This document shows, in pieces, positions 46,766-55,670 of a DNA stretch of 64,000 nucleotides; positions within the stretch are counted from its first letter, which is position 1; every line of letters begins with the position of its first letter. Under the pieces are notes generated by a model. It was given only the letters and a program-made list of their open reading frames with translations. It was not told the origin of the DNA and searched no databases. The DNA lies in assembly GCF_900100205.1 (NCBI RefSeq), contig NZ_FNEQ01000007.1:310001-374000 (forward strand), given 5' to 3'. The stretch comes from Duganella sp. OV510. Lineage in GTDB: Bacteria; Pseudomonadota; Gammaproteobacteria; Burkholderiales; Burkholderiaceae_D. A program made the position numbers and the translations under genes.

Positions 46766-48087
46766 CGTGCCGGCTCCTTGGGTTTGTTGGCGGCAGCCGG
46801 CGCCTGCGCGGCAGGCACGGTGGCGGCAGGCGCTGCGTTCGTGGCCGCAGGCTTGACGCCTGCGCCGGCAGCGGCCTGGGTGGCCGGAGTGGTAGCGCCC
46901 GCAGTCGGCTTGACACCGGCAGCAGCGGGCTGCGTGGCCGGAGTGGTAGCGCCGGCAGTTGGCTTGGCGCCGGCAGCAGCGGGCTGCGTGGCAGGCGGCA
47001 CGGCTGCGGCGGCCGGCGTGGCGCCCGCTGCAGCGGCGTCGGTGGCTGCCGGCTTGGGCGCCGGTGGTGGCGGCAGGACCGGGATCAGGCCGGGCGTGCC
47101 GTTGGCGGCTGGCGTGGCGGCAGCCGGCGCGGCGCCGCTCGTCGTGGCGGCAGGCTGGCCTTCGCCCTCCTTCGGCACATCCTTGACCGGCGCCATCTTG
47201 TTATTGCCCTTGCGTGGCGCGCGCAGCTCCTCGGCCGGCGGACGCGGTGGCATCTCCGGCGTCGACATCAGTATCAGCAATTGCGTATTATTGGCGATGC
47301 CGGCCAGCGGCTGGCAGATCACGCCGCCGAACGAACCGCCGGCACTGTTCTCCACCTGCGTCACGCGCGCCACCGCCAGGCCGGCCGGATACACGCCATC
47401 CAGACCGGAAGTCACGACAATATCGCCCACCTGGATATCCGCATTCGGCGCGGTAAAGCGCAGCTCCAGATTGCCCGACTTGCCACGCCCATAGGCCACG
47501 CTGCGCAAGCCATTGCGCAGCAGCTGCACGGGGATCGCCTGCTCCTTGTCGGACAGCAGCGTCACCTCGGAAGTAAACGGGAACACGCGGGTGACCTGGC
47601 CGACCACGCCCTGGTTATCGATCACCGGCAGGCCCAGTGCCACGTCATTGCGGCTGCCGCGGTCAAGAATGATCTTGCGGCTGTTGACGTCACGCGCGTC
47701 GTATAGCACCTCGGCCAGCATCGACTTGACCGGCACCTGCTGGCGCGCGTCCAGCAGGCGGCGCAGCTGGGCGTTTTCCGCTGCCTGCAATTGCGCCAGC
47801 TGCAAAGCCTGCGAATTGAGAATCTGCTGTCGCTTCATCTCGTTCACCTGCTTTTCCATCGACGACAACGTAGAGAAATAATCACCGACGCCGTAGATGG
47901 CGTCGCGCGGCAGCAGGGCCGCCATTTGCAACGGATACAGCACGGTGCCGGCCACCTGGCGGATCGTGGCCAGGCTGCGCATATGCGAGTCGACCAGCAG
48001 CAGTGCAATCGAGATGCACGCAAACACCATCACCTTGACCCGGGCCGAAGCGCCTTGCTTGAAAAGTGGCGGAGGACTGTATTCCAT
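46762..48087 (-). CDS. mreC: Rod-shape-determining protein MreC with long Ala/Pro tail
   Basis: 441 aa. N-terminal anchor (about 22-42), coiled coil (about 65-110), and the beta-barrel core (ARDVNSRKIILDRGSRNDV, GLPVIDNQGVVGQV) that ends near residue 280. The remaining 150 residues or so are Ala/Pro/Thr-rich, with an 18-residue tandem repeat. Typical MreC is around 290-370 aa, so the tail is an addition. The start is ATG at 48087, not a TTG 9 nt upstream. 94 nt after mreB, with a strong hairpin between them. Confidence 0.93.
   Translation of the reverse strand: MEYSPPPLFKQGASARVKVMVFACISIALLLVDSHMRSLATIRQVAGTVLYPLQMAALLPRDAIYGVGDYFSTLSSMEKQVNEMKRQQILNSQALQLAQLQAAENAQLRRLLDARQQVPVKSMLAEVLYDARDVNSRKIILDRGSRNDVALGLPVIDNQGVVGQVTRVFPFTSEVTLLSDKEQAIPVQLLRNGLRSVAYGRGKSGNLELRFTAPNADIQVGDIVVTSGLDGVYPAGLAVARVTQVENSAGGSFGGVICQPLAGIANNTQLLILMSTPEMPPRPPAEELRAPRKGNNKMAPVKDVPKEGEGQPAATTSGAAPAAATPAANGTPGLIPVLPPPPAPKPAATDAAAAGATPAAAAVPPATQPAAAGAKPTAGATTPATQPAAAGVKPTAGATTPATQAAAGAGVKPAATNAAPAATVPAAQAPAAANKPKEPAR
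46876..46983 (-). repeat. 54-bp tandem repeat in mreC
   Basis: Two nearly identical 54-bp units (46876-46929 and 46930-46983), with a partial third to the right of them in gene sense, code for an 18-residue Ala/Pro/Thr repeat containing KPTAGATTPATQ. It is in frame, so unit number can change without breaking the gene. Confidence 0.75.
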
Positions 48088-48143
48088 GACTTCCAAATAA
48101 TCCGGCGCTCGCGCGCCAACGAGACTGTCAACTCACCCAAATG

Positions 48144-48173
48144 AACCGGGGCCGCTGTTTGGCGGCCCCGGTT
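48144..48173 (-). other. Strong hairpin between mreB and mreC
   Basis: AACCGGGGCCGC (48144-48155) and GCGGCCCCGGTT (48162-48173) form a 12-bp perfect stem with a 6-nt loop, starting 8 nt after the mreB stop. Read leftward the stem is followed by CATTTGGG rather than a U run, so full termination is unlikely. It would fit an attenuator or 3' stabiliser that makes mreB mRNA more abundant than mreCD, as is needed for the filament protein. Confidence 0.6.
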
Positions 48174-48181
48174 TTGTCAGA

Positions 48182-49225
48182 TCACTCGTAGGAGAAGATC
48201 GAGCCCAGTTGATCCATGCGCTCCAGCGCCATGCCCGAACCGCGCACCACGCAGGTCAGTGGATCTTCGGCCACCAGCACCGGCAGGCCGGTTTCTTCCA
48301 TCAGCAGGCGGTCCAGGTCGCGCAGCAGCGCGCCACCACCGGTCAGCATCATGCCTTTTTCGGCGATGTCGGCACCCAGTTCCGGCGGCGTCTGCTCCAG
48401 CGCGTTCTTGACGGCGGAGACAATATTGTTCAGCGGGTCGGTCAGCGCTTCCAGGATCTCGTTGGACGAGATGGTGAACGAACGCGGGATACCTTCCGAC
48501 AGGTTGCGGCCCTTGACTTCCATCTCCTTGACTTCGGAGCCTGGGAAGGCCGAACCGATGGCCTTCTTGATCGCCTCGGCGGTCTGCTCGCCGATCAGCA
48601 TGCCGTAGTTGCGGCGGATGTAGTTGACGATGGCTTCATCGAACTTGTCGCCGCCAACGCGCACCGAACCCTTGTACACCATGCCGCCCAGCGAGATGAT
48701 GCCCACTTCGGTGGTGCCGCCGCCGATGTCGACCACCATCGAGCCGGTCGCATCCGACACTGGCAGGCCGGCGCCGATTGCTGCCGCCATTGGCTCTTCG
48801 ATCAGGTACACCTGCGAAGCGCCGGCGCCCAGCGCCGATTCGCGGATCGCGCGGCGTTCCACCTGGGTCGAGCCACACGGCACGCAGATGATGATGCGCG
48901 GCGAAGGACGGAAGAATTTGGAGTCGTGCACCATGCGGATGAACTGCTTCAGCATCTGTTCGGTGACGGTGAAGTCGGCGATCACGCCGTCCTTCATCGG
49001 GCGGATCGCCTCGATATTGCCAGGCACCTTGCCCAGCATCTGTTTTGCTTCTTTACCGACAGCTTGAATGGTCTTCTTGCCATTCGGGCCGCCTTCCTGG
49101 CGAATCGCCACGACCGAAGGTTCATCCAGAACGATGCCTTGGCCGCGAACGTAGATCAGGGTGTTGGCCGTGCCCAAGTCAATGGCCAGGTCGGAGGAAA
49201 TGTAACGACGTAAAAAACCAAACAT
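48182..49225 (-). CDS. mreB: Rod-shape-determining actin homologue MreB
   Basis: 347 aa bacterial actin that guides side-wall synthesis. Phosphate-binding and ATP motifs DLGTANTLIYVRG, VVDIGGGTTEVGII and LTGGGALLRDLD are intact; begins MFGFLRRYISSDLAIDLG, which may be the membrane-binding amphipathic start. The ATG at 49225 is the family start; the frame open to 49249 is rejected. First gene of the operon mreB-mreC-mreD-mrdA-rodA-mrdA-rlpA. Confidence 0.97.
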   Translation of the reverse strand: MFGFLRRYISSDLAIDLGTANTLIYVRGQGIVLDEPSVVAIRQEGGPNGKKTIQAVGKEAKQMLGKVPGNIEAIRPMKDGVIADFTVTEQMLKQFIRMVHDSKFFRPSPRIIICVPCGSTQVERRAIRESALGAGASQVYLIEEPMAAAIGAGLPVSDATGSMVVDIGGGTTEVGIISLGGMVYKGSVRVGGDKFDEAIVNYIRRNYGMLIGEQTAEAIKKAIGSAFPGSEVKEMEVKGRNLSEGIPRSFTISSNEILEALTDPLNNIVSAVKNALEQTPPELGADIAEKGMMLTGGGALLRDLDRLLMEETGLPVLVAEDPLTCVVRGSGMALERMDQLGSIFSYE

Positions 49226-49482
49226 TAAAGTGTCCTGTGGCGCTACCAATGTGCGCGTAAACCGTTGAGTAAAAAATTCTGTCCGAAATGCGGCGGCAGC
49301 AATGATTCAGCGCCGACAACGCATCAACCCGCCATTCTACCTTATAATTTGACTGCGATTTACCGAAAATCCACGCAAAAGTGTGGTGCCTGAGACCGCG
49401 ATTTAGGCGGCATTCGTCGGCAGATACCGACGGATAGGCAGAATTTCAAGTTTTTTATCAATATCACAACTAACCTCGCGCC
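49226..49482. promoter_or_regulatory. Divergent mreB/gatC control region
   Basis: A 257-nt AT-richer gap between two outward-reading operons. Plus-strand TATAAT at 49344-49349 and the minus-strand TATAAG and TAGAAT that overlap it are the only good -10 elements; no -35 at proper distance is convincing. mreB would then have a leader of about 110 nt. No gene or stable hairpin was found here. Confidence 0.4.
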
Positions 49483-49785
49483 ATGTCCCTGACCATAACC
49501 GACGTAACCCGCATTGCCAAACTGGCCCAACTTGAGATGAGCGAGCAGCAAAGCGCCACCGCGCTGGAGCAGCTGAACGGCATTTTCGCGCTGGCCGAGC
49601 AGATGCAAGCGGTCGACACCGACGGCGTCGCCCCGCTGAGCCATCCGCTGGCGGCGCACATGAACAACATCGCCCTGCGCCTGCGCGAAGACGTGGCCGC
49701 TGAACCGAATCGCCGCGACGACTATCAAGCCGTGGCACCGAAGACCCAGGACGGCCTGTACCTGGTGCCCAAGGTGATCGAATAA
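49483..49785 (+). CDS. gatC: Asp/Glu-tRNA amidotransferase subunit C
   Basis: 100 aa small subunit that stabilises GatA-GatB. VTRIAKLAQLEMSEQQ and the C-terminal DDYQAVAPKTQDGLYLVPKVI are the family signatures. First gene of gatCAB, which makes Gln-tRNA and Asn-tRNA by transamidation where the matching synthetases are absent. Confidence 0.94.
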   Translation: MSLTITDVTRIAKLAQLEMSEQQSATALEQLNGIFALAEQMQAVDTDGVAPLSHPLAAHMNNIALRLREDVAAEPNRRDDYQAVAPKTQDGLYLVPKVIE

Positions 49786-49852
49786 GGTGATCGCGTCACC
49801 GGCGCGCCGCGCCCTGCCACCTTTACCGATCACGCATCTGAATTGAAACGCC

Positions 49853-51325
49853 ATGCACACCAAAACCATTAAAGAGCTGTCCGCCCTCCTGCAAAGCAAA
49901 GCGATCACCGCCACCGAACTGGCGACCCAGTTCCTCGACCGCATCGAGCAAAGCGACCTGAACGCCTTCCTGCACGTCGACCGCGCACTGACCTTGGCGC
50001 AAGCCGCCGCCGCCGACGCGCGCATCGCTGCCGGCACCGCCACGCCGCTGACCGGCGTGCCGATCGCCCACAAGGACATCTTCGTCACCAAGGGCTGGCG
50101 CTCGACCGCCGGCTCGAAAATGCTGGCCAACTACGTCAGCCCATTCGACGCCACCGTGGTCGAGAAGTTCCAGCAAGCCGGCATGGTCACGCTGGGCAAG
50201 CTGAATTGCGACGAATTCGCCATGGGCTCGGCCAATGAAAACTCGGCCTTCGGCGCGGTGAAGAATCCTTGGGATAAAAGCGCCGTGCCTGGCGGTTCGT
50301 CCGGTGGTTCGGCCGCCGCCGTGGCCGCGCGCCTGGCGCCTGCCGCCACCGGCACCGACACCGGCGGCTCGATCCGCCAGCCAGCCTCGTTCTGCGGCAT
50401 CACCGGCATCAAGCCAACCTACGGCCGCGTGTCGCGCTTCGGCATGATCGCGTTCGCCTCGTCGCTGGACCAGGGCGGCCCGATGGCGCAAACCGCCGAA
50501 GACTGCGCACTGCTGCTGAACGCCATGGCCGGCTTCGACGAGCGCGACTCGACCTCGCTGACGCCGGAACTGGGCGGCGTCGACGAAGACTACACCCGCG
50601 AGCTGGGCCAGCCGCTGACCGGCCTGCGCATCGGCGTGCCGAAGGAATACTTCGGCGAAGGCCTGTCGAAAGACGTGGAAGACGCGGTGCGCGCTGCGCT
50701 GGCCAAGTACGTCGAACTGGGCGCGACGCTGGTCGACATCTCGCTGCCGAACACCAAGCTGTCGATTCCTGCCTACTACATGATCGCACCGGCCGAAGCC
50801 TCGTCCAACCTGTCGCGTTTTGACGGCGTGCGTTACGGCTTCCGCGCCGAAGGCTACAAGGACCTGCAGGACATGTACCGCAAGACCCGCGACCAGGGCT
50901 TCGGCAACGAAGTCAAACGCCGCATCATGGTTGGCACCTATGTGCTGTGCCATGGCTACTACGACGCCTACTACCTGAAGGCGCAGAAGATCCGCCGCCT
51001 GATCGCACAGGATTTCGAAAAAGTGCTGAACGGCCCGGACGCCGTATGCGACGTCATCATGGGCCCGGTGGCGCCCACCGTGGCGTGGGACCTGGGCGAC
51101 AAATCGGATGATCCGGTGGCCGCCTACCTGGCAGATATCTACACGCTGTCGACCAGCCTGGCCGGCTTGCCTGGCATGTCGATCCCGGTCGGCTTCGGCG
51201 CGAAAGACCGCCCGGTCGGCCTGCAGATTATCGGCAAGCATTTTGGCGAAGCAAAGCTGCTGAACGTCGCTCACGCTTATCAACAGGCGACCGACTGGCA
51301 CACCCGCGCTCCGGCCGGCATCTAA
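49853..51325 (+). CDS. gatA: Asp/Glu-tRNA amidotransferase subunit A
   Basis: 490 aa amidase-signature enzyme that releases ammonia from glutamine. The Ser-cisSer-Lys triad is Lys74 (AHKDIF), Ser149 (GGSSGGS) and nucleophile Ser173 (TDTGGSIRQP). Second gene of gatCAB, 67 nt after gatC and 23 nt before gatB. Confidence 0.97.
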   Translation: MHTKTIKELSALLQSKAITATELATQFLDRIEQSDLNAFLHVDRALTLAQAAAADARIAAGTATPLTGVPIAHKDIFVTKGWRSTAGSKMLANYVSPFDATVVEKFQQAGMVTLGKLNCDEFAMGSANENSAFGAVKNPWDKSAVPGGSSGGSAAAVAARLAPAATGTDTGGSIRQPASFCGITGIKPTYGRVSRFGMIAFASSLDQGGPMAQTAEDCALLLNAMAGFDERDSTSLTPELGGVDEDYTRELGQPLTGLRIGVPKEYFGEGLSKDVEDAVRAALAKYVELGATLVDISLPNTKLSIPAYYMIAPAEASSNLSRFDGVRYGFRAEGYKDLQDMYRKTRDQGFGNEVKRRIMVGTYVLCHGYYDAYYLKAQKIRRLIAQDFEKVLNGPDAVCDVIMGPVAPTVAWDLGDKSDDPVAAYLADIYTLSTSLAGLPGMSIPVGFGAKDRPVGLQIIGKHFGEAKLLNVAHAYQQATDWHTRAPAGI

Positions 51326-51348
51326 GAATCAAACCAAGCGAGAATAAT

Positions 51349-52809
51349 ATGGAATGGGAAGTCGTCATCGGTATTGAGAACCACGTACAGCTCACTACCG
51401 CATCTAAAATCTTCAGCGGCTCGCCGACCACCTTCGGCGCCGAAGCCAACACGCAAGCCAGCCCGGTTGACCTGGCGCTGCCTGGCGTGCTGCCGGTCAT
51501 GAACAAGCAGGCGGTGGATCGCGCGATCCGCTTTGGCCTGGCCGTTGGCGCGAAAATCGCGCCGGCCTCGATCTTCGCCCGCAAAAACTACTTCTATCCT
51601 GACCTGCCGAAGGGCTACCAGATCAGCCAGTTCGAAGATCCGGTGGTGCTGGGCGGCGCCGTGTCGTTCGGCTACGAGAAGGATGGCGAATTCGTCACCA
51701 AGACCGTCAACCTGACCCGCGCCCACCTGGAAGAAGACGCCGGCAAATCGCTGCACGAAGACTATGCCGGCATGTCCGGCATTGACCTGAACCGCGCCGG
51801 CACGCCGCTGCTGGAAATCGTCTCCGAGCCGGAGCTGCGCAGCGCCGCTGAAGCCGTCGCCTACTGCAAGGCCTTGCACTCGCTGGTGATGTGGCTGGGC
51901 GTCTGCGACGGCAATATGCAGGAAGGCTCGTTCCGTTGCGACATCAACGTCTCGGTACGTCCAAAAGGCCAGACGGAATACGGCACCCGCTGCGAGATCA
52001 AGAACCTGAACTCGTTCCGCTTCATCGAAGAAGCGGTGCACGTTGAAGTGCGCCGCCAGATCGAACTGATCGAGGACGGCGGCAAAGTGGTGCAGGCGAC
52101 CCGTCTGTACGATCCGGATCGCAAAGAGACGCGCGAAATGCGCAGCAAGGAAGACGCGCAGGACTACCGCTACTTCCCTGATCCAGATCTGCCGCCGCTG
52201 GTCATCTCCAACGCATGGATCGAGCAGGTCAAAGGCGCGATGCCGGAACTGCCGGCGGCCATGCGCGCACGCTTCGTCAATGAATATGCGCTGCCGGACT
52301 ATGACTCGCTGGTGCTGACCCAGTCGAAAGCCATGGCAAACTACTTTGTCGCCGTGGTGGATGCCGCCGGCAAGGAAAACGCCAAGGCCGCCGCCAACTG
52401 GCTGATGGGCGACGTGTCGTCGACGCTGAACCGCGAAGGCGTGGACATCGCCGACGCCCCGGTTAAACCGGCGCAACTGGCGCTGATGCTGAAGCGTATC
52501 GCCGACAGCACCATCAACAACAAGACCGCCAAGGAACTGTTCGGCGACATGTGGGCAGCCAGGTCGGAGGACGACAATCTGGTCGACGCGCTGATCGAAT
52601 CGAAAGGCCTGAAGCAGATCTCCGACACCGGCGCACTGGAAGCCATCGTCAACGAGGTGATTGCCAACAACGAGAAATCAGTTGAGCAGTACCGCGCGGG
52701 CAAGGAAGCGGCGATCAACGCGCTGATCGGCCAGGCGATGAAAGCCTCGCGCGGCAAGGCCAACCCGGCGCAGCTCACCGAGCTGCTGAAGGCCAAGCTG
52801 GCCGGCTAA
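51349..52809 (+). CDS. gatB: Asp/Glu-tRNA amidotransferase subunit B
   Basis: 486 aa kinase/amidotransferase subunit that activates and amidates misacylated Glu-tRNA(Gln) or Asp-tRNA(Asn). N-terminal cradle domain with WEVVIGIENHVQL and KNYFYPDLPKGYQISQ, metal/ATP region DINRAGTPLLEIVSEPE-type (here LNRAGTPLLEIVSEPE), and the C-terminal YqeY-like tail domain (from about 330) that grips the tRNA. Followed by its own terminator. Confidence 0.97.
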   Translation: MEWEVVIGIENHVQLTTASKIFSGSPTTFGAEANTQASPVDLALPGVLPVMNKQAVDRAIRFGLAVGAKIAPASIFARKNYFYPDLPKGYQISQFEDPVVLGGAVSFGYEKDGEFVTKTVNLTRAHLEEDAGKSLHEDYAGMSGIDLNRAGTPLLEIVSEPELRSAAEAVAYCKALHSLVMWLGVCDGNMQEGSFRCDINVSVRPKGQTEYGTRCEIKNLNSFRFIEEAVHVEVRRQIELIEDGGKVVQATRLYDPDRKETREMRSKEDAQDYRYFPDPDLPPLVISNAWIEQVKGAMPELPAAMRARFVNEYALPDYDSLVLTQSKAMANYFVAVVDAAGKENAKAAANWLMGDVSSTLNREGVDIADAPVKPAQLALMLKRIADSTINNKTAKELFGDMWAARSEDDNLVDALIESKGLKQISDTGALEAIVNEVIANNEKSVEQYRAGKEAAINALIGQAMKASRGKANPAQLTELLKAKLAG

Positions 52810-52815
52810 AACCCG

Positions 52816-52838
52816 AAGGGCGCTACGGCGTCCTTTTT
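52816..52838 (+). terminator. Terminator of gatCAB
   Basis: AAGGGCGC (52816-52823) pairs with GCGTCCTT (52828-52835) with one G-T pair and a TACG loop, followed by a run of five T ending at 52838. It starts 6 nt after the gatB stop. Confidence 0.75.
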
Positions 52839-52856
52839 CATACAGGGCACCCAGCG

Positions 52857-53936
52857 ATGACACGCGCTCCGGGAATTGATCTGCTGCGCGCGCTGGCCAT
52901 CGTCGCGGTGATGCTGTACCACGTCAGCAGCCATGGCATTCCCATGCCGGCGCTGGTGGAACATGGCTGGATGGGCGTGGACCTGTTCTTTGTGCTCAGC
53001 GGCTATCTGATCGGCTGGCAGCTGCTGCGCGCCTACGCGCAGGGCGAGGAACCGCAATGGCGCGGCTTCATGCTCAGCCGCGCGCTGCGCATCCTGCCCG
53101 CCTATTACGCGGTCCTGGCGCTGTATGTGCTGCTGCCATCGACCGAAGGCGGCGCGCTTCAACCACTGTGGAAGTACCTCACCTTCACGCTCAATCTCGC
53201 GCCGGACTGGCGGCAAGGAGCCGCGTACTCCCACGCGTGGTCGCTCTGCGTTGAAGAACATTTCTACCTGCTGTTTCCCTTGTTCGCCTGGCTACTGGCG
53301 CGCCGCCTCACGATGTACCGCGCCATCGCACTGGTCCTCGGCCTGATTGCCGGCGGCATGCTGTTGCGCGGCTGGCTGTGGCACACGCAAGTCGTGCCGC
53401 ACCTCGATGATGCCGGCGAGGCGATGCATGCCTTCATCAGCCTGATCTACAACCCGACCTACGCGCGCCTGGACGGCCTGCTGATGGGCGTGAGCCTGGC
53501 CGCGTGCCGTGCCTTCCGCCCGGCGTGGTGGGACGCACTGCTGCGCCATGGCCGCATTCTGCTGGCAGCCGGCGCTGTCGTCATGGCCGCCTGCTCGCAG
53601 ATGAAACTCGACAGCGCGGTCGGCGCGACCATCCTGTTTCCGCTGATCGCCCTAGGCTGCACGCTGCTGCTGGCTGGCGCCATCAGCCCCGCCACCTGGA
53701 TCGGTCGCCGCCCCCTGCCCGGCGCCAGGCCGATGGCGATACTGGCATTCAGCCTCTATCTGACGCACAAACAAATCTACGCCTGGCTGGACGCCCTGCT
53801 GCCCGAACTCGGCCAGCAAGCGCCATTGCTGTCCTTCGCTGTCTACACCACAGCATCCCTGGCCGCCGCCGCCCTGCTCCACCTAGCAATCGAACGCCCC
53901 GGCTTGCGCGTGCGGCGCGCCCTAACCGGCCATTGA
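52857..53936 (+). CDS. Acyltransferase family 3 membrane protein
   Basis: 359 aa, about ten membrane helices. N-terminal family motifs GIDLLRALAIVAVMLYHVSS (with the conserved His) and GWMGVDLFFVLSGYLIG, plus SRALRILPAYY and SLCVEEHFYLLFP. These enzymes O-acetylate or otherwise acylate sugars, peptidoglycan or lipids. The acceptor is unknown; there are no polysaccharide genes next to it. Behind the gatCAB terminator, so probably has its own promoter, which was not found in the 18-nt gap and may lie in the terminator region. Confidence 0.88.
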   Translation: MTRAPGIDLLRALAIVAVMLYHVSSHGIPMPALVEHGWMGVDLFFVLSGYLIGWQLLRAYAQGEEPQWRGFMLSRALRILPAYYAVLALYVLLPSTEGGALQPLWKYLTFTLNLAPDWRQGAAYSHAWSLCVEEHFYLLFPLFAWLLARRLTMYRAIALVLGLIAGGMLLRGWLWHTQVVPHLDDAGEAMHAFISLIYNPTYARLDGLLMGVSLAACRAFRPAWWDALLRHGRILLAAGAVVMAACSQMKLDSAVGATILFPLIALGCTLLLAGAISPATWIGRRPLPGARPMAILAFSLYLTHKQIYAWLDALLPELGQQAPLLSFAVYTTASLAAAALLHLAIERPGLRVRRALTGH

Positions 53937-53991
53937 TCCGGCAAGTGCCGACTGCATCACCACTTTCCAACATCCAGTATACATTTTTGTC

Positions 53992-54010
53992 TAGAAGGTC
54001 TACGCTAGAG
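53992..54010. promoter_or_regulatory. Candidate BlaI-type operator
   Basis: TAGA-AGG-TCTA (53992-54002) is an inverted repeat placed 36 nt before the blaI-like start. It overlaps a direct repeat of GTCTA (53989-53993 and 53998-54002). BlaI/MecI regulators bind short dyads of this size over their own promoters. The exact consensus for this subfamily is not known to me, so this is tentative. Confidence 0.35.
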
Positions 54011-54038
54011 TTTTCGCAACGAGTGGGCAGGAGGTGTC

Positions 54039-54410
54039 GTGAGCATTCCCAAACCTACAGCCGGGGAACTGGAGCTGCTGCAAACGCTGTGGCCACTGGG
54101 CGCAGCCACGGCCAAGCAGGTGCACGAGGCCATGTTGGCCGACAAGCCGGACCTCGCCTACGGCACTGTGCTGCGGCTGATGCAGATCATGCACACCAAG
54201 GGCATTCTCACGCGCAACGAAAGCCAGCGCTCGCATATCTACGCTCCGGCACAGGCGCAGGACACGCTGCAAAATAGCCTGCTGAAAGACCTGATGCAGA
54301 AAGCATTCGCCGGCTCGGCCAAGGCGCTGGTGCTGGCCGCGCTGCGCACCGGCATCTCCAGGAAGGAACGCGCTGAAATCGAGCGGCTGCTGAGGGAGGA
54401 CAAAAAATGA
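54039..54410 (+). CDS. BlaI/MecI/CopY family repressor
   Basis: 123 aa. Winged helix with PTAGELELLQTLWPLGAATA, AYGTVLRLMQIMHTKGIL and a C-terminal dimerisation helix (LLKDLMQKAF onward). GTG start at 54039 behind an excellent GGAGG (54030-54034). It overlaps the M56 gene by 4 nt (ATGA), so repressor and sensor are co-translated, as in blaI-blaR1. The usual cleavage of BlaI by the sensor protease is inferred. Confidence 0.9.
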   Translation: MSIPKPTAGELELLQTLWPLGAATAKQVHEAMLADKPDLAYGTVLRLMQIMHTKGILTRNESQRSHIYAPAQAQDTLQNSLLKDLMQKAFAGSAKALVLAALRTGISRKERAEIERLLREDKK

Positions 54411-55666
54411 GTGCCTTCACTTTCGCCTTTGGCATGACGTTGATGCACTTCCTTTGGCAAGGCCTGCTGATCGGCTGCGCCACCGCCGTCGTCCTCACGC
54501 TGCTGCGCAACAGCCGCGCCGAATACCGCTACCTGGCCGCCTGCTGCGCGTTGCTGGCTTGTCTTTGCTGGCCAGCGCTGGAACTGTGGCAACGCCTCAC
54601 CGGCGATGGTGCGACCAGCAGCGCCAGCATCCACGGCTTCCAGCTAGGCATCTACGGCTTCGGCCCGGAACAAGGCTGGTTCAACCTGCGCGATTCGCTG
54701 CGCAGCATTGTCAGCCTGTGGGCGCTGTGCGCCGCCGTGCTGGCGCTGCGCATGCTGGCAGGACTACGATGGATAGCGCGCATCAGCCGTCAGCGCGACA
54801 CGCATCCCCACCAGCAGCGCTGGGAAGCCGAACTTGCGCGGCTGGCGCAAGCCTTCGGTATCGCACGCGCGGTGCGTCTGCGCGTGACCGCCACGCTGGC
54901 CAGCCCTGTCACCGCCGGCTGGTGGCGCCCGGTGGTGGTGATGCCGGCAGCGCTGCTGACCGGCATGCAGCCGGACCTGCTGCACGCCCTGCTGGCGCAC
55001 GAAATGGCGCATATCAAGCGCCATGATTACCTGGTCAACCTGCTGCAAAATCTGATCGAAACGCTGCTGTTCTACCATCCTGCCGTGTGGTGGATCTCGC
55101 GCCGCATCCGCGTCGAGCGTGAACTGATCGCCGACCGTCTCGCCGCGCAGCACCTGGGTGAACCGCGCCGCCTGGCGCTCGCACTCTCGGAACTGGAAAA
55201 GCTGCGCTTCAGCGGCCAGCAACTGGCGCTGGCAGCCAATGGCGGACATTTGCTGCTGCGCATCCAGCACCTGCTGCGTCCAAGCCCGCAATCACTGAAC
55301 TGGAAAGCCGCCCTTGCCATGCTGGCGGTTGCCACCGTCTGCCTGTCAATCTACGCGCAAGCCACCGCCGCCGATAAACGCACCACGGTCACCAGAGCGG
55401 CAGTCATCGACTTCAACACCTGCACCAAGCCGGCATGGCCGCAAGGCGCCATTGCCGCCAACCGCACCGGCCGCGTGCAGTTGGCGTTCCAAGTGGGTGA
55501 AGACGGCCGGGTCAACAACTCCAGGATCGAGCGCACCAGCGGTCATGCGGACCTGGACGAAGCTGCCCGCAGCGGCATCGGCAAATGCCAGTTCAAACCC
55601 GCCACCAAGGCCGGCAAGCCCTTCGCCACCTGGCAGAAAGTGCAATACGTATGGACGCTGGAATAG
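54407..55666 (+). CDS. BlaR1-like M56 metallopeptidase with TonB C-terminal domain
   Basis: 419 aa. Membrane helices at about 5-30, 42-58 and 100-120 and one near 300-318; cytoplasmic M56 protease with zinc motif HEMAH (198-202) and VERELIAD (236-243). After the last helix, instead of the penicillin-binding sensor domain of BlaR1, there is a TonB C-terminal domain (about 337-419; GRVQLAFQVGEDGRVNNSRI). The signal read by such TonB-type sensors is unknown. No beta-lactamase gene adjoins. Confidence 0.9.
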   Translation: MSAFTFAFGMTLMHFLWQGLLIGCATAVVLTLLRNSRAEYRYLAACCALLACLCWPALELWQRLTGDGATSSASIHGFQLGIYGFGPEQGWFNLRDSLRSIVSLWALCAAVLALRMLAGLRWIARISRQRDTHPHQQRWEAELARLAQAFGIARAVRLRVTATLASPVTAGWWRPVVVMPAALLTGMQPDLLHALLAHEMAHIKRHDYLVNLLQNLIETLLFYHPAVWWISRRIRVERELIADRLAAQHLGEPRRLALALSELEKLRFSGQQLALAANGGHLLLRIQHLLRPSPQSLNWKAALAMLAVATVCLSIYAQATAADKRTTVTRAAVIDFNTCTKPAWPQGAIAANRTGRVQLAFQVGEDGRVNNSRIERTSGHADLDEAARSGIGKCQFKPATKAGKPFATWQKVQYVWTLE

Positions 55667-55670
55667 GTGC

